Assembly (NCBI GenBank): GCA_023079485.1
Contig: CM041083.1
Location: 63,555,810 to 63,619,809 of the forward strand
Length of the DNA stretch: 64,000 nucleotides
Direction: 5' to 3'
From: Archilochus colubris
Lineage: Eukaryota > Chordata > Aves > Apodiformes > Trochilidae
Positions 1 through 10,960 of this stretch are shown here, in pieces; positions within the stretch are counted from its first letter, which is position 1, and each line of letters starts with the position of its first letter. The notes beneath the pieces were generated by a model. The model did not search any database. It saw only the letters and a list, made by a program, of their open reading frames with translations, and was not told the origin of the DNA. The position numbers and the translations under genes were made by a program.

Positions 1-3000
1 AAGCCAGCAGCACTGAATGGCTTTTTCTCTATAATTTTGACTTGGCAGAGTTTATTTGAGGGACTAATCTCTTATGTGTAAATCCAGCAGAAGGATGCTT
101 GTATGGGATATCCTCTTGGTTTTTTTTTTTTCTTTTTGTACAGCTGAAGTGGTAACAAAGGTATTAACAGGTTTGTGTGGAGCGTGGCTCTTTTCCCAGT
201 ATGCCTTCCGCACAGTGCCTGGAGCAACTGGTGAATGCTCATGTTTGTGCAGGCTCTCAGGGCTCAAAAGATGTAAAATGAACCAGGATAAGTGGGAATT
301 TGTGCTCGATTCTCTGGATAAGAGGAAAGCTTACAACAGAGGATTTTATGAAAAACCAAGAATCTCCACTGAAGATGATGTATGACTGTGACAAGGTCTT
401 TCTGCTATTCAGCAAGGAAGGAGAAGACAATGGTAGCTGGCAGCTACTGTTCCAGCTGACATACTTGACTTAAATTTGCTTTGGGCTAGGATCATGCATA
501 CTGCCAATTGCTAAAGCTCAGCTTACTTGCAGCAATTTGTTAGGCTGTAGTAACTCAATGGCTTGCATTGTCTCTTCAGATGACAAACTAACAAAATACT
601 TAAAGGCAGTAGCACCCAATTTTTTAAATGCTGTCAGTTTCTGTGTCTCTCAGCACCTTTTTTTTTTTTCTTTTTTTTTTCCAAAACTGTTAAACATGGA
701 GGAGTTGCTTATTACCCTGAGTGGGCTGCAAAGCCATCCAATGGACATGACAAATGCAGGAACCACTGCCCCAGAGCACGTGGTGCTGCTGGTCCGTCAA
801 GAGGAGATGGTAGGAACTAAGTTGCTCAATCAATCCACTCTGGTTCCTGCAGACTCCTTTGTGACCATTTCTAACACTGTAATTTCTAATACTGTAAGGT
901 CCCTATTTTTCTGCTCAAGTGACATGAGAAATGTGAAACACTCTGATGCACAGATAAAAGAACCACTTTCCCCTTGTGTGTTTAGGCCAGTGTTTTAATG
1001 CCTCTGTCCCCATGATGACATTGCACACCTTAAATTGTGCTTCCTATCAGTGCCTTCTGAAGGGTCCTCTCCTCTTAGTTTGACAGCAACACCACACCTT
1101 GAATAGAGACCTGATCCCTCCCTAGATGCAGAGCAAGAGAGGTGCAACAGCCCAGAGGAACTCCAAGGAAATTACAGAACCGGGATTTGTCAGCAAAATA
1201 TAACACATGTTCACAGCTTCCATCTGGAATCCATGTCCACAGCCACTCTGGGGATGGCAGGGAGGAATTAATGTCTTCAAACACCCACTCTCTGTAACCC
1301 ACAGTTCCTCATGGACCCGAGGAGGGGTCTGGCCTTTCACCCAGCCCATGAGCCCGGTGTGCCGGGGAGAGGCAGCTGCTGCTGGCTTCACACCAAGCTG
1401 CAAGGACTTCATCAAATGGTGAGTGCTGGAGATGTAGTGCACCTAACACAACACCAGTCCCTACAGTCTCCCCCCAGTAGCCCACACTAGCCACAAGGAC
1501 TTCAAGATGGCAGTGGAAGGCTGCTCCCTGCCCTTACTGTTGGAGGCTTTAATTTGATCCCTTTGTTAATGAAGTGATGACTCTCGAAAACAAGAGCAGT
1601 AACACAACTATTTATGCTCATCTGTCAGAAGAGTAGATCAAAGCTATCTGTAGAGCCACAGACAAATATCACCATGGATGACCCAGAGTCTTCCTTTGTG
1701 TGAAGTGACAGACTGGAGCATGACTTCATTGGGAAACCAGTCTTAGACCCATGCAGCAAAGTCACCCAGCCTAACGCTGACCCAGAGCTTTCCCTTGCAT
1801 TTGCTCACAGCTGAGCAGTGACAGGGGCTAGAGGCAGTGACGCCGACTTTCCCTGGTTTTGTTTTTGTGGTAAGAGACCTTATTCAGCACAACAGTATCA
1901 CCCATGCTCATCCCTGCATGTGCAATCTTGAGATGGTATCTCGGCAAGTTCAGACGTGATGGAGGCCTTTGGGTTGTGTCTCTGCAGGGTGTGCTGCAGC
2001 CTGGTGCTCTGCAGCCAGGGTGTCCTGGAGCATTTGGGAACCTCTGTGTGGAGTCGGTGGCATAGCAATCACTCCATGCCCAGCTTGGAGCCAAACCTGA
2101 CTGGATCCCTGCCATCCGGGTGCCTCAAAGCACATCCTCACATTAACACTGACACCACCACCTCAACAAGGAAAAACCAAGGAAATGTAAGAAAGGACAG
2201 AAAGCAAGTCCACAGAAGATGATGTTGAAGTACCTTTGCAAGAGTACCTGACAGCGAACTGTCTGTTCCAGAACTGTTCGAGAGTACCTGAACTCATTGG
2301 TTTATACATCTTTAGTTTCTTGCACATCTTAACGTGCTCTTGCACACACATTTTTTTGTGATTTTTTGTGACCCTTGAAATGTGCCAAGACCTGCTTGTG
2401 GTGTGGGACCATCAGTATCCACATGCATCCCTGTGTCTGATGGCTGAGCACTGAGCCCATACTCAGTGCAGCATCCAAGTGCCTTAGAAGAAAGCCATCT
2501 ATTGCCACGTGTTTTTTTTTCCTTCTTCATATCTTGTGGCTGCAGTGCTGCCTACTTTGCGTGCTTTAATGCTGATGTTTGTGTAAGCCTGTATATTACC
2601 CATGCTATATATATTTGTTTAGAAGCCACAGTGTCTAAGAATTGCATTTATATTTCCTTCAGCTGCACTGTGAAGGTGAGACTATTAAGCAAGGACATTT
2701 GTCATCAAAGGATACTTCAGAGCCTACAAAATGCCATGGTTTTCATCCAAAATCTTTATTTTCATCAGACTGGTTTGTGGAATGATTTGTGAGCAGCAAA
2801 GCCAGGAGCTACAGAGTCCATCCTAAGCCTTGCTTACTCTCAGAGCCCATCCCTGGGCTTTGTGGAACCCAGAAATAAAAGCAGGAAATGCTCTGTGGTT
2901 TCACCAGCTGTAAATAGCGACCGTCCCCAGGCTGTGTGAGATCTGTCCCAGGGAAGCATTTGCCTCTGGGCAGCAGCACCAGCAATCTCTCCTGGCAGGC

Positions 3001-3654
3001 ATGCATTGTATCATATATATATTATCCCTCCCTGCCCTAGGCCTCCCTTGGCAGCCCCCTCCCACCTTCCCATTCCACAGGGTGATGTTCCCCACCCCCT
3101 CCATCCTCTGCCCACTGTCCCCACCCCAGCACTGGTGTCAGGGAGACACAGGTTGCACCCTCCTGGTTTGGTGTCTCACCACCCTTCATTCCCTTCCCTC
3201 GATACCTGCCAGGCCGCAGAGTGTGTGCCACCCACCCCAGAAGGAAGCTCTGTCACCTCCTGGTGCTGGCCCTGCAGCTGGGACACCCCAGGTCCAAAGG
3301 CACCAAGTAGGCCCAGGGAGAAGTTGTTGTGCTGGGTTTGGGGGACTCTGCCCCCCCATGCACACCCACCAGTGAGCCTGTAGGGCCAGGCAGGTGAGAG
3401 GATGCTAAACCCTCTTAACTCCATCCTCTGTCTCTCCCCATTGGTATAAGGGCACCCGTCTGCACCATCCATGGGAAATCTGAATGTAAAGTGTGAGTTG
3501 TATTTTGTTTCCTCCCTCAGCTGAGGTTGCACTGTGGGGCTGATCCCACTCATCAGGAGAATGATCCCGTTTCACCTCGACAGTGCTAGGTACAGCCAGA
3601 GACCTGTCCTCCCCACCTGTCCTCTGAAGAAAGAAATAACGGGAGAATGCCTGA
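1..3654. other. Intergenic or upstream-gene 3' UTR; no supported gene
   Basis: I see no recognisable coding exon here. Short T-runs occur near 121-132 and 659-680. A 103-codon open frame at 74-385 has no family resemblance. The region 3,000-3,400 is C-rich, which leaves several overlapping frames open by chance. Two copies of AGAGTACCTGA lie 40 bases apart at 2,241 and 2,281. By mammalian synteny the 3' end of ERC1 would be expected somewhere to the left of FBXL14, so part of this stretch could be its 3' UTR. No ERC1 C-terminal coding sequence was found, so this is only a guess. Confidence 0.5.
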
Positions 3655-3893
3655 GAAAGTGAAGTAAGAAATTAATGAAGGAGAGAGGGAAGAAGGGAGG
3701 AAAGAAGGGAGGAAGGAAGGAAAATTAAAAGGAAAGTAAAAGAAAAGGAACAGATAAGAAAATAAAAAAGAAATGAGAAGGGAAACTAAAATGAAAATTA
3801 AAAAGAAAATTACAGGAAAATTAAAAATAAAAAAGGGAAAAAGAAAGTCTGAGGAAAGAAAAAGGAAAAGTAAAGGGAAAGGGAAGGGAAAAG
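3655..3893 (+). repeat. Polypurine low-complexity tract (GGAA/GAAA-rich)
   Basis: About 240 bases are almost entirely A and G on the plus strand, with scattered single T or C interruptions. The longest uninterrupted purine run is about 48 bases, at 3,677-3,724. The left part is GGAA/GGAAG-rich and the middle is A-rich with TTAAAA interruptions. There is no exact repeat unit, so it is a degenerate tract rather than a microsatellite. Such tracts can adopt triplex (H-DNA) structure. Confidence 0.85.
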
Positions 3894-5169
3894 ATTACAT
3901 AGAGAAGTTAGGAAGCATATAGTGAAGCCAGGTATACCTTTAGCAACACCTGGGAAGTCATGGTGCCATGCCAGGGAAGTGGCTCACATTCCCTCCCACC
4001 CCAGACCACAGGAGAGGGGAATGCTGGGGCTTGCCTGTCTCAGACAGATCCCAGCTTGAGCCTTGCATGCACTTTTCCCCAAACCACCCGAGGATGCTCA
4101 CCTTTTCAGGGACATCTTCTTGCCAGATTTCTGGGGCTTCAACACCATTCCACTGATGCAGGGGGAGAGGGATGGCAGGGCAACTGTTCTCTTCTGACTC
4201 TGCAGGGCAGGAGTCTGGGTTTTGTCATTCCCTGACAATAAGGTGTGAGGGGGAACCCTCTTGTCACCACACCCAGGGGGAGCAGCCCCAGCACTACGGC
4301 CTCAGTGCCCCCATGCCCCAGCCCAGCTGCACCCTGGGGTTGCTCCTGTCCCCTCAAGGTGATGCTTGCCCCTGCCTGCAAGCAGACAGGGGTGTGCTGT
4401 CACCTTCTGTGAACCCCAGCCTGCACACACACACATGCACACCCATGTGTTGCTGCTGCTGCTGGTAAAGCCCATCACATGGTTGCTATCACAGCCCATG
4501 TTTAATTGCTTTGTGGAGCTCGTTACCACAGGAAGCAGCCGAGGCCAAGAATTAAGTAAGACTTCAGAATGGGATCGACCATTTGAAGACAATAAGAATA
4601 TACTGAGTTGTCATAATTCATGCCGATAAAAATTTTGGAAAGGATGTACAACTCTTTGCCTGAGGGTTTAAGCCAAGTAGAAGAGACCAAGAGGCTTGGT
4701 CTGAGAGGAGGGGGGCAGATTACCTCACTGTCTGGCTATGGCCATGGCCCTTTGCCTCCCCCAGCCACGTAGCCCTGGTCCTCATCAGTGGTGGGCACAA
4801 GCCTTGGGGCCCCAGGTTGGCCCCAGGAGCATCTCCTGACCTCCCTCACTTGGCAGTGCAATGGGGAGGGGGTGATGTTTATTTGCCCCTAGGAAGGATG
4901 GATGGGGAAGCTCTCCCAGCTCCATGGGACAAAATATAACATGGTGGTGGTCCACTCCTATGGCTGTCATGGGGATGGGGGCACCTCACTGCCCCTCCCA
5001 CCGCAGTAGCCTGCAGTCAGGGCCAACCCTGAGTCCCTGCTCAGGCCAGCAGTGAAGGGTGGTGGGACTGGAGTGTCATGCTGGTCCTGCCCTGGTGACA
5101 CAAGCTGTGGCTCCCGAGTGAGGGCTGCTGAAGCAGTTACACTTTAACTCAACCAGTCCACAGAGCCGG
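3894..5169. other. Intergenic; no gene seen
   Basis: Moderately GC-rich unique sequence. Several 60-100 codon frames overlap on both strands at 3,960-4,630, with no family resemblance and no consistent splice sites. A small CA-rich patch lies near 4,423-4,447. Nothing else is supported. Confidence 0.5.
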
Positions 5170-5300
5170 CTGTCAGGAGAGTCTGTCTAATGATTAAAGT
5201 GCTAAACGAGGAGGCATGAACTTTGCGTGCTCTCCCTGGCCTTGCTACTGAGTTACGTGGAACCAGCAAGTCAGGACTTCACAGCCACCAGGTCAGTCTG
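5170..5300 (-). mobile_element. MIR-type SINE relic, minus orientation
   Basis: The plus strand reads GTCTAATGATTAAAGTGCTA, then a segment ending CTTGCTACTGAGTTACGTGG and CAAGTCAGGACTTCAC. This follows the reverse complement of the remembered MIR 3' half (GTCTAGTGGTTAGAGCA, then CTCTGCCACTGA, then CAAGTCACTTCAC) in order and spacing, with old divergence. Exact ends are unclear. Confidence 0.6.
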
Positions 5301-6054
5301 ATTACTGATGCACCCTTTTAATCCTTGTGTCTTCACAAGGGTTTCCTGCTATTTGATTTCTTGCTATTCAAAATCTAGTAAATGAATCAGTTCAACCCTT
5401 TGTTCAAGGACTGGGAAGGAAGAGAAAGGAGTTACAAGGAGGAGGGTTGCAGCTGCAGATCTACCTTAGGACAGCTATACCCAGATCAGCTCTCTGTCCT
5501 GTGGAGCTCAGTGTTCAGAAGTGCAACTCCAGACACCGAATCCCCTGTGGGCACTTGATGAGCTTCCCAGAGATGTGCTTCAGAGGACCAGGAGGGCAGG
5601 AACAAACTGGACAGAGGATAACATTTGTAGCCACTAAGCATGAGGAGGTAGCCTGCCAGGGCAGCACATGTCAGCCAGAAATGTGGGCTGCTCTGGAGTG
5701 GCCCCCAGCCAGAAGCAGCAACCAGATGGGGAGATCAATCCCAGGGATTCTGCTAGTGCATCACTGAGGTGAGGAAATGCAAATGCACATCACAGAGTTG
5801 CTTCATTGACCTTTATGCCCTGTGCTGGTGGATGGGAAGAGCATGCCTGAAGATGTTTACCTCCAAAGGCAGCAGCTTCTGCTTGTCCCATGAAACCCCA
5901 CTTTGGCTCCTGACTCTTCTCAGCAGGGTGCCTTTGAATCCAGGATGGATTTTACTTGGTGATGTCAAGCCAGATGAATCCTCGTTTAATTGACCGTGGG
6001 TGAAATTGTGCTTCGATGGTTAATGTTATACTTGGGTCTGGGAAAACTACTGCA
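5301..6054. other. Intergenic; no gene seen
   Basis: Two neighbouring open frames (5,447-5,767 and 5,769-5,993) sit here on the plus strand. Neither resembles a known protein, and their composition is not gene-like. No repeat was recognised. Confidence 0.5.
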
Positions 6055-6315
6055 ACATCATAGCAATTAGAGCTGGAAATGATTCAAGTAATCTAATTTA
6101 TTTCTCCTCTCCCCCCTCACTGTCTCTCCTGGGGATGGGAGCAGTAAGGTTCCCAACAATACATCTCCCTGTGTGTTGTCTGTTCCTGTCTCCCCTGACT
6201 CAAGGAATGGAGCATCCACGTGTCCCTGGGGAGATGATTCCACCATTTAAAAGACGTCAACATTAGGAAATGTTCCAGAAGTTTAGCCTATATTTCCTTT
6301 TGTGGAGTGCCACGA
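6055..6315 (-). mobile_element. Ancient CR1-type LINE 3' end relic, minus orientation
   Basis: Read on the plus strand, the segment begins with a degenerate CR1 3' terminus in antisense (ATCATAGCAATTAGAGCTGG). It continues with GATTCCACCATTTAAAAG and then AGGAAATGTTCCAGAAGTTT, ending near TTTCCTTTTG. This order matches the antisense of turtle-type or old avian CR1 3' ends, but divergence is high. It is a truncated, non-coding fossil. Confidence 0.55.
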
Positions 6316-8454
6316 ATTCTCAGTTCATGAGCTTTATGCCTCAAGGAAACTGGCTGCTTCCCATGAGGGCAGTGGCTGGGAATAAGGTGGTGGTTTTCTT
6401 AGGTTTGCAGGGGCAGGTAGAGACCATGGAGGTGGGTCAATGAAGGTTTTCACACCTGCAAGGCATGTCAGATCAGGTAACTCACCTGGAATGAGCCCTC
6501 CTTTGGCAGGAGTTCAAGATCATTATTTTTTTCCATTCCTATATTTTTATTCCACCTTGACTCATAAAAATCTCACTGCTAGAAACTTCTCTAGTTCCTC
6601 ACAAGCACTTCACCCGCTTTGACTTGCTCCAAGTACAACTACTAATCCCACCACAGGAAAGTGAGGCAAATGGTAATGAAAGGACAAAAAAGATCCATCC
6701 TGGTGAAAGAAACATAGCAGGTACTCCTTGAAAGCTGTCACAAAACAGGCATCATCTTGCCCTTGTCTCTGCCTTGTACACAGGACATGGGACTATCTGA
6801 GTAGGGGGAATCAGATTGTGCAGTTGGAAGAAAGTTCCCAAGAGATCAGAGCTTATGAACACCACAGAAATGCTACACTGGGCCAATATCTTTGTTTAGA
6901 AAAGATGGAGCCACATGGTTCACTTTCTAGTGATAAGAATATGTTCTGCAGGGTTATCCCATTGACTACGAGCGAGTTATGCTCCTTACACATTTGAAGT
7001 CACTCCTCTGCCAAGTGAGTTGAGTATTCCTGCATCTCAAGCAGTTTGTGCACTTCCCCACCCTCTTCATGGTCACCACCAGCAGTGGCCAGACAGGTGA
7101 GACACATGACAGCCAGGAGTCTGAGGGTGACTGGAGCTGTAGGAATAAAGAGAAGTAAAAGGGTTTGTGTTGTCCAGAAGACTGCATGGGTTAAGCTACT
7201 TTTCACAACTGATCAACTGTAACATCCTCCCTGTGCGTGCTGTCACAGTCTCCCATCAATATTAGTCATATCTGAGACTCTGGTTGCAGATTAAAGTCCA
7301 GCTCCAGTTGTGGACACTGCTCATTATTAAATCAGTGAGGCTTAATTATATTGGGACATCTAAAGCACACCTGGATGGTATCTTCAGCAGCTGAGAGTAG
7401 ATAGGAGCCCCTCCTACTGGCAGCTGGTGCCCCTGGTATTTAGTGAGGCTCACAAGTGCCCTTCCCTCTTCTGTCCTCCTCTGTTGACAGAAGAATAGAG
7501 TCAATGAACAAAAATGATGGTATGAGATTCATGGTCACTGTTTTGGTGGAGTATAATGCAAACTTGTGGAGGAAACTAGAAGGAAACTAGTAGAAGGTAA
7601 CCATCTTTTCTCCTTCTGAGAGAAAAACAACACCACCATTTCAGGAGAAAGAATAAAGTGAGGTAAAGTAATAAGTGTTCTGTCCTCATGAGCCAGACAA
7701 GAACCATGACCAGCTCATTCTGATTTTGGTCCTCAGTGCTGGTGGGACTGCCAGGTCTTCCCCCTTCTGAGACACCCCCCCCCCTAGATGGGCTACAGAC
7801 CTTGTTACTGCTGGTTGATAACTCCTTACCTCTTCTCCAGCCTCTCAAGCAGCTAGCCAGGTGTCCATGCCCACTTTGGGCATCTTTGAAGGTGCACATC
7901 CCTAGCTGTCCCTCCTCCCCTTTCTGGCACCCAGCACCACCATGGGACTACCTAGCAGTTCTTCTTGTCCCACCAAGGCAGGAGTGGAGACAGAAAGGAG
8001 GGATTCCACCTTTCTCATGGACTACCACAGAAGCTATCATGAGCTTTCAGTAAGCTGGGATCTTCTTTGAATAACCTACATAGCTCAGACCTGAAGGTTT
8101 TAAGGAGCACATGTATCCATCCTGGCCCATCCATCTATGCTGTTGGTCCTACAGGGGCTCTGCCTTCCTCTTCTGCTGCCTCTCACCCTGATTTGAGGTA
8201 CCATCTTGGGGTGGGAAGCAGAGCAAGTCCCAGGAGGATTCCCATGAGGATGAATGAGGGTCTCTGGCCTGCTAACCCATTGTAGCCAGCTGTCCTTTGT
8301 AACACCAAAAGTGAAAAAGTGTGTTTCTCAACAGGCCAAGTGATTTATTACCAAGCCTCCTGTCTGTGACATCTCCCTTTCACACCTCTAGGTCCCAGGA
8401 AGTGACCTCAGTGTTCTCCAGGGCCCCAAAGGAGCACCCTGCCAGCCTACGCAG
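6316..8454. other. Intergenic; no gene seen
   Basis: Unique sequence with scattered 60-107 codon open frames on both strands (for example 7,576-7,899 minus and 7,736-8,053 plus, which overlap in antisense). None resembles a known family. A C-run lies at about 7,774-7,784. Nothing further is supported. Confidence 0.5.
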
Positions 8455-8830
8455 CCTGATCATGCAAGTTAGAAGTTTGCTCAAAAAGCAGTGAACAACA
8501 GCCCTCATGGTAAACCAGCTTTACCTCGGAGTGAAAGAGCTGGCACCTAAAATTTCCTGCAGCCAGCTGCAATTTCAAGACTGCCTTTGCCCTCTAATTA
8601 GTTGGTATTTGCTGTGCCAACCATTATCTTTCTAGTTACATAGTGCTGAGGACAATGGCTCCTTATTTCCTACCACAAACACTGGGTTACTATTTACCTC
8701 CAGCTGTACTTCATCTATCCTCTGTGCCCATTAAAAGTAAGTATCGCTAATGACTACAGCGATGGGAAACACTGGAACAGTTGGTCATAAATTAAGACAC
8801 TCAGAGCCTTCAATTATTTGTACTCTGTAG
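8455..8830. other. Possible conserved non-coding element
   Basis: The composition differs from the flanks: balanced base content, few simple repeats, and dense homeodomain-like cores including a palindromic CTAATTAG at 8,594-8,601, plus AATTAAGAC and CAATTATTTG near 8,790-8,820. It lies 1 kb upstream of the left CpG island. Conservation cannot be tested here, so the call rests on sequence texture only. Confidence 0.25.
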
Positions 8831-9640
8831 CCTGTATTCAAACATTTACCTGCTCCTCTAAAAATGCTCACGTGAGCATCTCCACTGAACATAAACAGAT
8901 CCTCAGGTTTGAATCCAGGCAGTCGTACAGGGGTGCATGCCTGGAGCTGCATCAGCTCCCAACCTGGTCCAAATCTGAATAATTTTGAGGGGGCAAATAC
9001 CTCCTTGCTGTGAGTCACTTTGGATACTCACCCGCATGGGGCGTGTGTAGGAGCAGCAAAGTGTTCCTTGTACTGCAGATGAGGCTCTGCAGCTCGTTGT
9101 ATGGAGATTTTGGATGACTGATGCTGTAGGGGCCTGGAGATGGGGATTCTGACAGAACAAGTGTAAATCCTGCCTTCCTCGGCTGCTGCCGAGCTGCCAC
9201 CAAGCTTGGGGGCCGGGCATGTATATCCTGCCTCTGTGCACTGAGATGCCCAAGGATCCGGAGGGCTCGGCACCGCTTTCGGTTACACCAGCACAAATTT
9301 GCTGTGATCCTGCTAATGCCTGTGCAGCTACTCCCTGCTTCTGCCAGGAAAAGTGAGAACAGGGTCTGGCCGTGAATCTGCGAAGTTTTATGGGAGGAGA
9401 GGCGGGGGAGAGTCCCTGGTGTGATTCCTGGTGTTGCAGGCAAGGGATGTATGTGCCTGTTGAGAGCCAGCCCCATCAAGAGCTTCATGCAACCTGTGCG
9501 CTGCCTCCTCTGCCAAACTTTGCCAGCCCTTTTTAAGCTGAGTCTCGAAAGAGGCTTTGCCTCATTCACACTTTCCCTCCAACCCACCCCTGCCCGCGCT
9601 GGGAGACAGATGCCAAAAATCCCCATTGGGATGAAGCAGC
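8831..9640. other. Upstream flank of the left CpG island; no supported gene
   Basis: A 210-codon open frame lies on the minus strand at 9,015-9,647, but it matches no family I know. It is accompanied by other overlapping open frames, so it is probably due to low stop-codon density near the island. An AP-1-like TGAGTCA occurs near 9,011. Confidence 0.4.
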
Positions 9641-9654
9641 AGGTCACTAGGTCA
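9641..9654 (+). promoter_or_regulatory. DR2 nuclear-receptor half-site pair
   Basis: Two perfect AGGTCA half-sites in direct orientation are separated by two bases (AGGTCA CT AGGTCA). Direct repeats with 2-bp spacing are classical targets of RAR/RXR heterodimers and some other nuclear receptors. The site lies about 130 bp upstream of the left CpG island, a plausible promoter-proximal position. Occupancy is inferred, not shown. Confidence 0.5.
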
Positions 9655-9769
9655 AAAATTCTTCACTGGCTAGAGCCAGAAACCCCATGATGGAGCGATT
9701 TTGGCTTCCAGCACGTTGGCTACCCGAGCCACATAAGCCAGTTGCCTGTGAGCACTCACAAGCAGAAAC

Positions 9770-10960
9770 CTACTGCAGGAGTGCGCTGGGACCGACCCAC
9801 GTGTGACCGAGAGCCCCAGCGGGGGCTGCGCTGCCGGGACTAGGGAGGTCCGGCAAGAACCGGAGGGCTGCAAGGGAACCCGCCTGGTCCCCGCGGCCAC
9901 CCCGCAGAGGCACGGAGCTGCCCGCGGTCTCTTCCCGCCTCCTCTGCCGCACGGGGCCGTGGCGCTCCCCACCTCCCCCGTTGCCCTCCTCACCCGCCAG
10001 CCCGCCCCTCTCCCCCGACGGCAGCGGGCCGGCACTTTGCCCCCCGCCCGCCCCGGCGGGGGAGGCCGTCTCGCCCCCTCCAACGAGCCCCATCCCGGCG
10101 GCGGCGGTGCCCGCGGCGGGGCGGGCGCAGGGCGCGGGGGGCGGGCGCAGGGCGGGGGGAGGCGGGGCGGAGGCGGCCGGAGCCCCCGGGATCCGCCGGC
10201 ACCTCCCGGGCCCGGCACTCGCCACAGCCGCCAACTTAGATCGGGAGTCGCCTTCGGTGCCGCCGTTCAAGGAGCCCAGCGCCGCCGCGGCGACAAGGAG
10301 GGCAGCGTCGGCAGCCTCCCCCTGCTCCCTTCTCGCTGCCGGCGGGGGGCTCGGCCCGACGCGGCGACGGGGCCGCGGCCCCCGGGGCAGGTGCGTCCCC
10401 TCGCGGTCTCCGGCCGCCGCGACGCCCCGGCGGGGGTTGCTGAGCCCCGTGCCCGCCAAGGACTCCCCCTCACCTGCCGTCGCCGGTGCCCAGGGACGCG
10501 GCGCCCGGGAGATGCAGGTAGGAGGCGGCCCCGGCCCGCGGCGGAGGGGAGGGCGGCAGCGGCGGCGGCGGGGGGAGGAGGCCGGGGGACTGGAGGAGTT
10601 TCGCCGTGCCGGGCGACCCGGCTGCCCGGGCCCATCGCGGTCTCCGGACGCCTCCACGGGCGGCCCCCGAAGGGGCGGGAGGCGACACGGGGATTGCCGG
10701 GGGTTCGCTGGTTTCTCTCAGTTCGGGAGTCACGGTCGCCTTTTGCCGCCGACCTCCGGCAGCGCAGCCCGTGGGCTGCCCGGCCCGTTACGGCCGCCGG
10801 TCGGGGGTTACGGGAGGCCGTGGGGACGGGGCGGTTCAGGCTGCGCGGAGCCCCGCGTTGGGCGGCCCCGGCTGTGGGAAGGAGCCGTCGGGGGCCGCGG
10901 CTGTGGGGAGTGCTTGAACTGCAGCTGCCGCCCGACAGCAGCCCGAGGGTGAGCCCCCCA
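9770..10960 (+). promoter_or_regulatory. CpG island, probable promoter without a recognised gene
   Basis: About 1.2 kb is strongly GC-rich with abundant CpG, in contrast to AT-rich flanks. It contains GC-box-like GGGCGG and CCGCCC runs and no TATA box. A plus-strand splice donor (CAG|GTAGGA at 10,518) follows an ATG at 10,512, and a coding-compatible exon lies 2.4 kb downstream, so transcription to the right is favoured. Long open frames on both strands (up to 391 codons) reflect lack of AT-rich stop codons, not real proteins. The orientation and the gene served remain uncertain. Confidence 0.75.

Noticed and set aside
74..385. 103-codon frame with a hydrophobic start that looks like a signal peptide
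   Set aside because: The hydrophobic part comes from a T-run, and an acceptor-like TTTGTGCAG interrupts it; the tail is charged but matches nothing known.
1..9640. Search for the last ERC1 coding exons
   Set aside because: No coiled-coil or C-terminal ERC1 sequence was recognised; only UTR could be present.
9015..9647. 210-codon minus-strand frame upstream of the orphan island
   Set aside because: No family resemblance, other frames open over the same DNA, and no supporting splice or poly(A) context.
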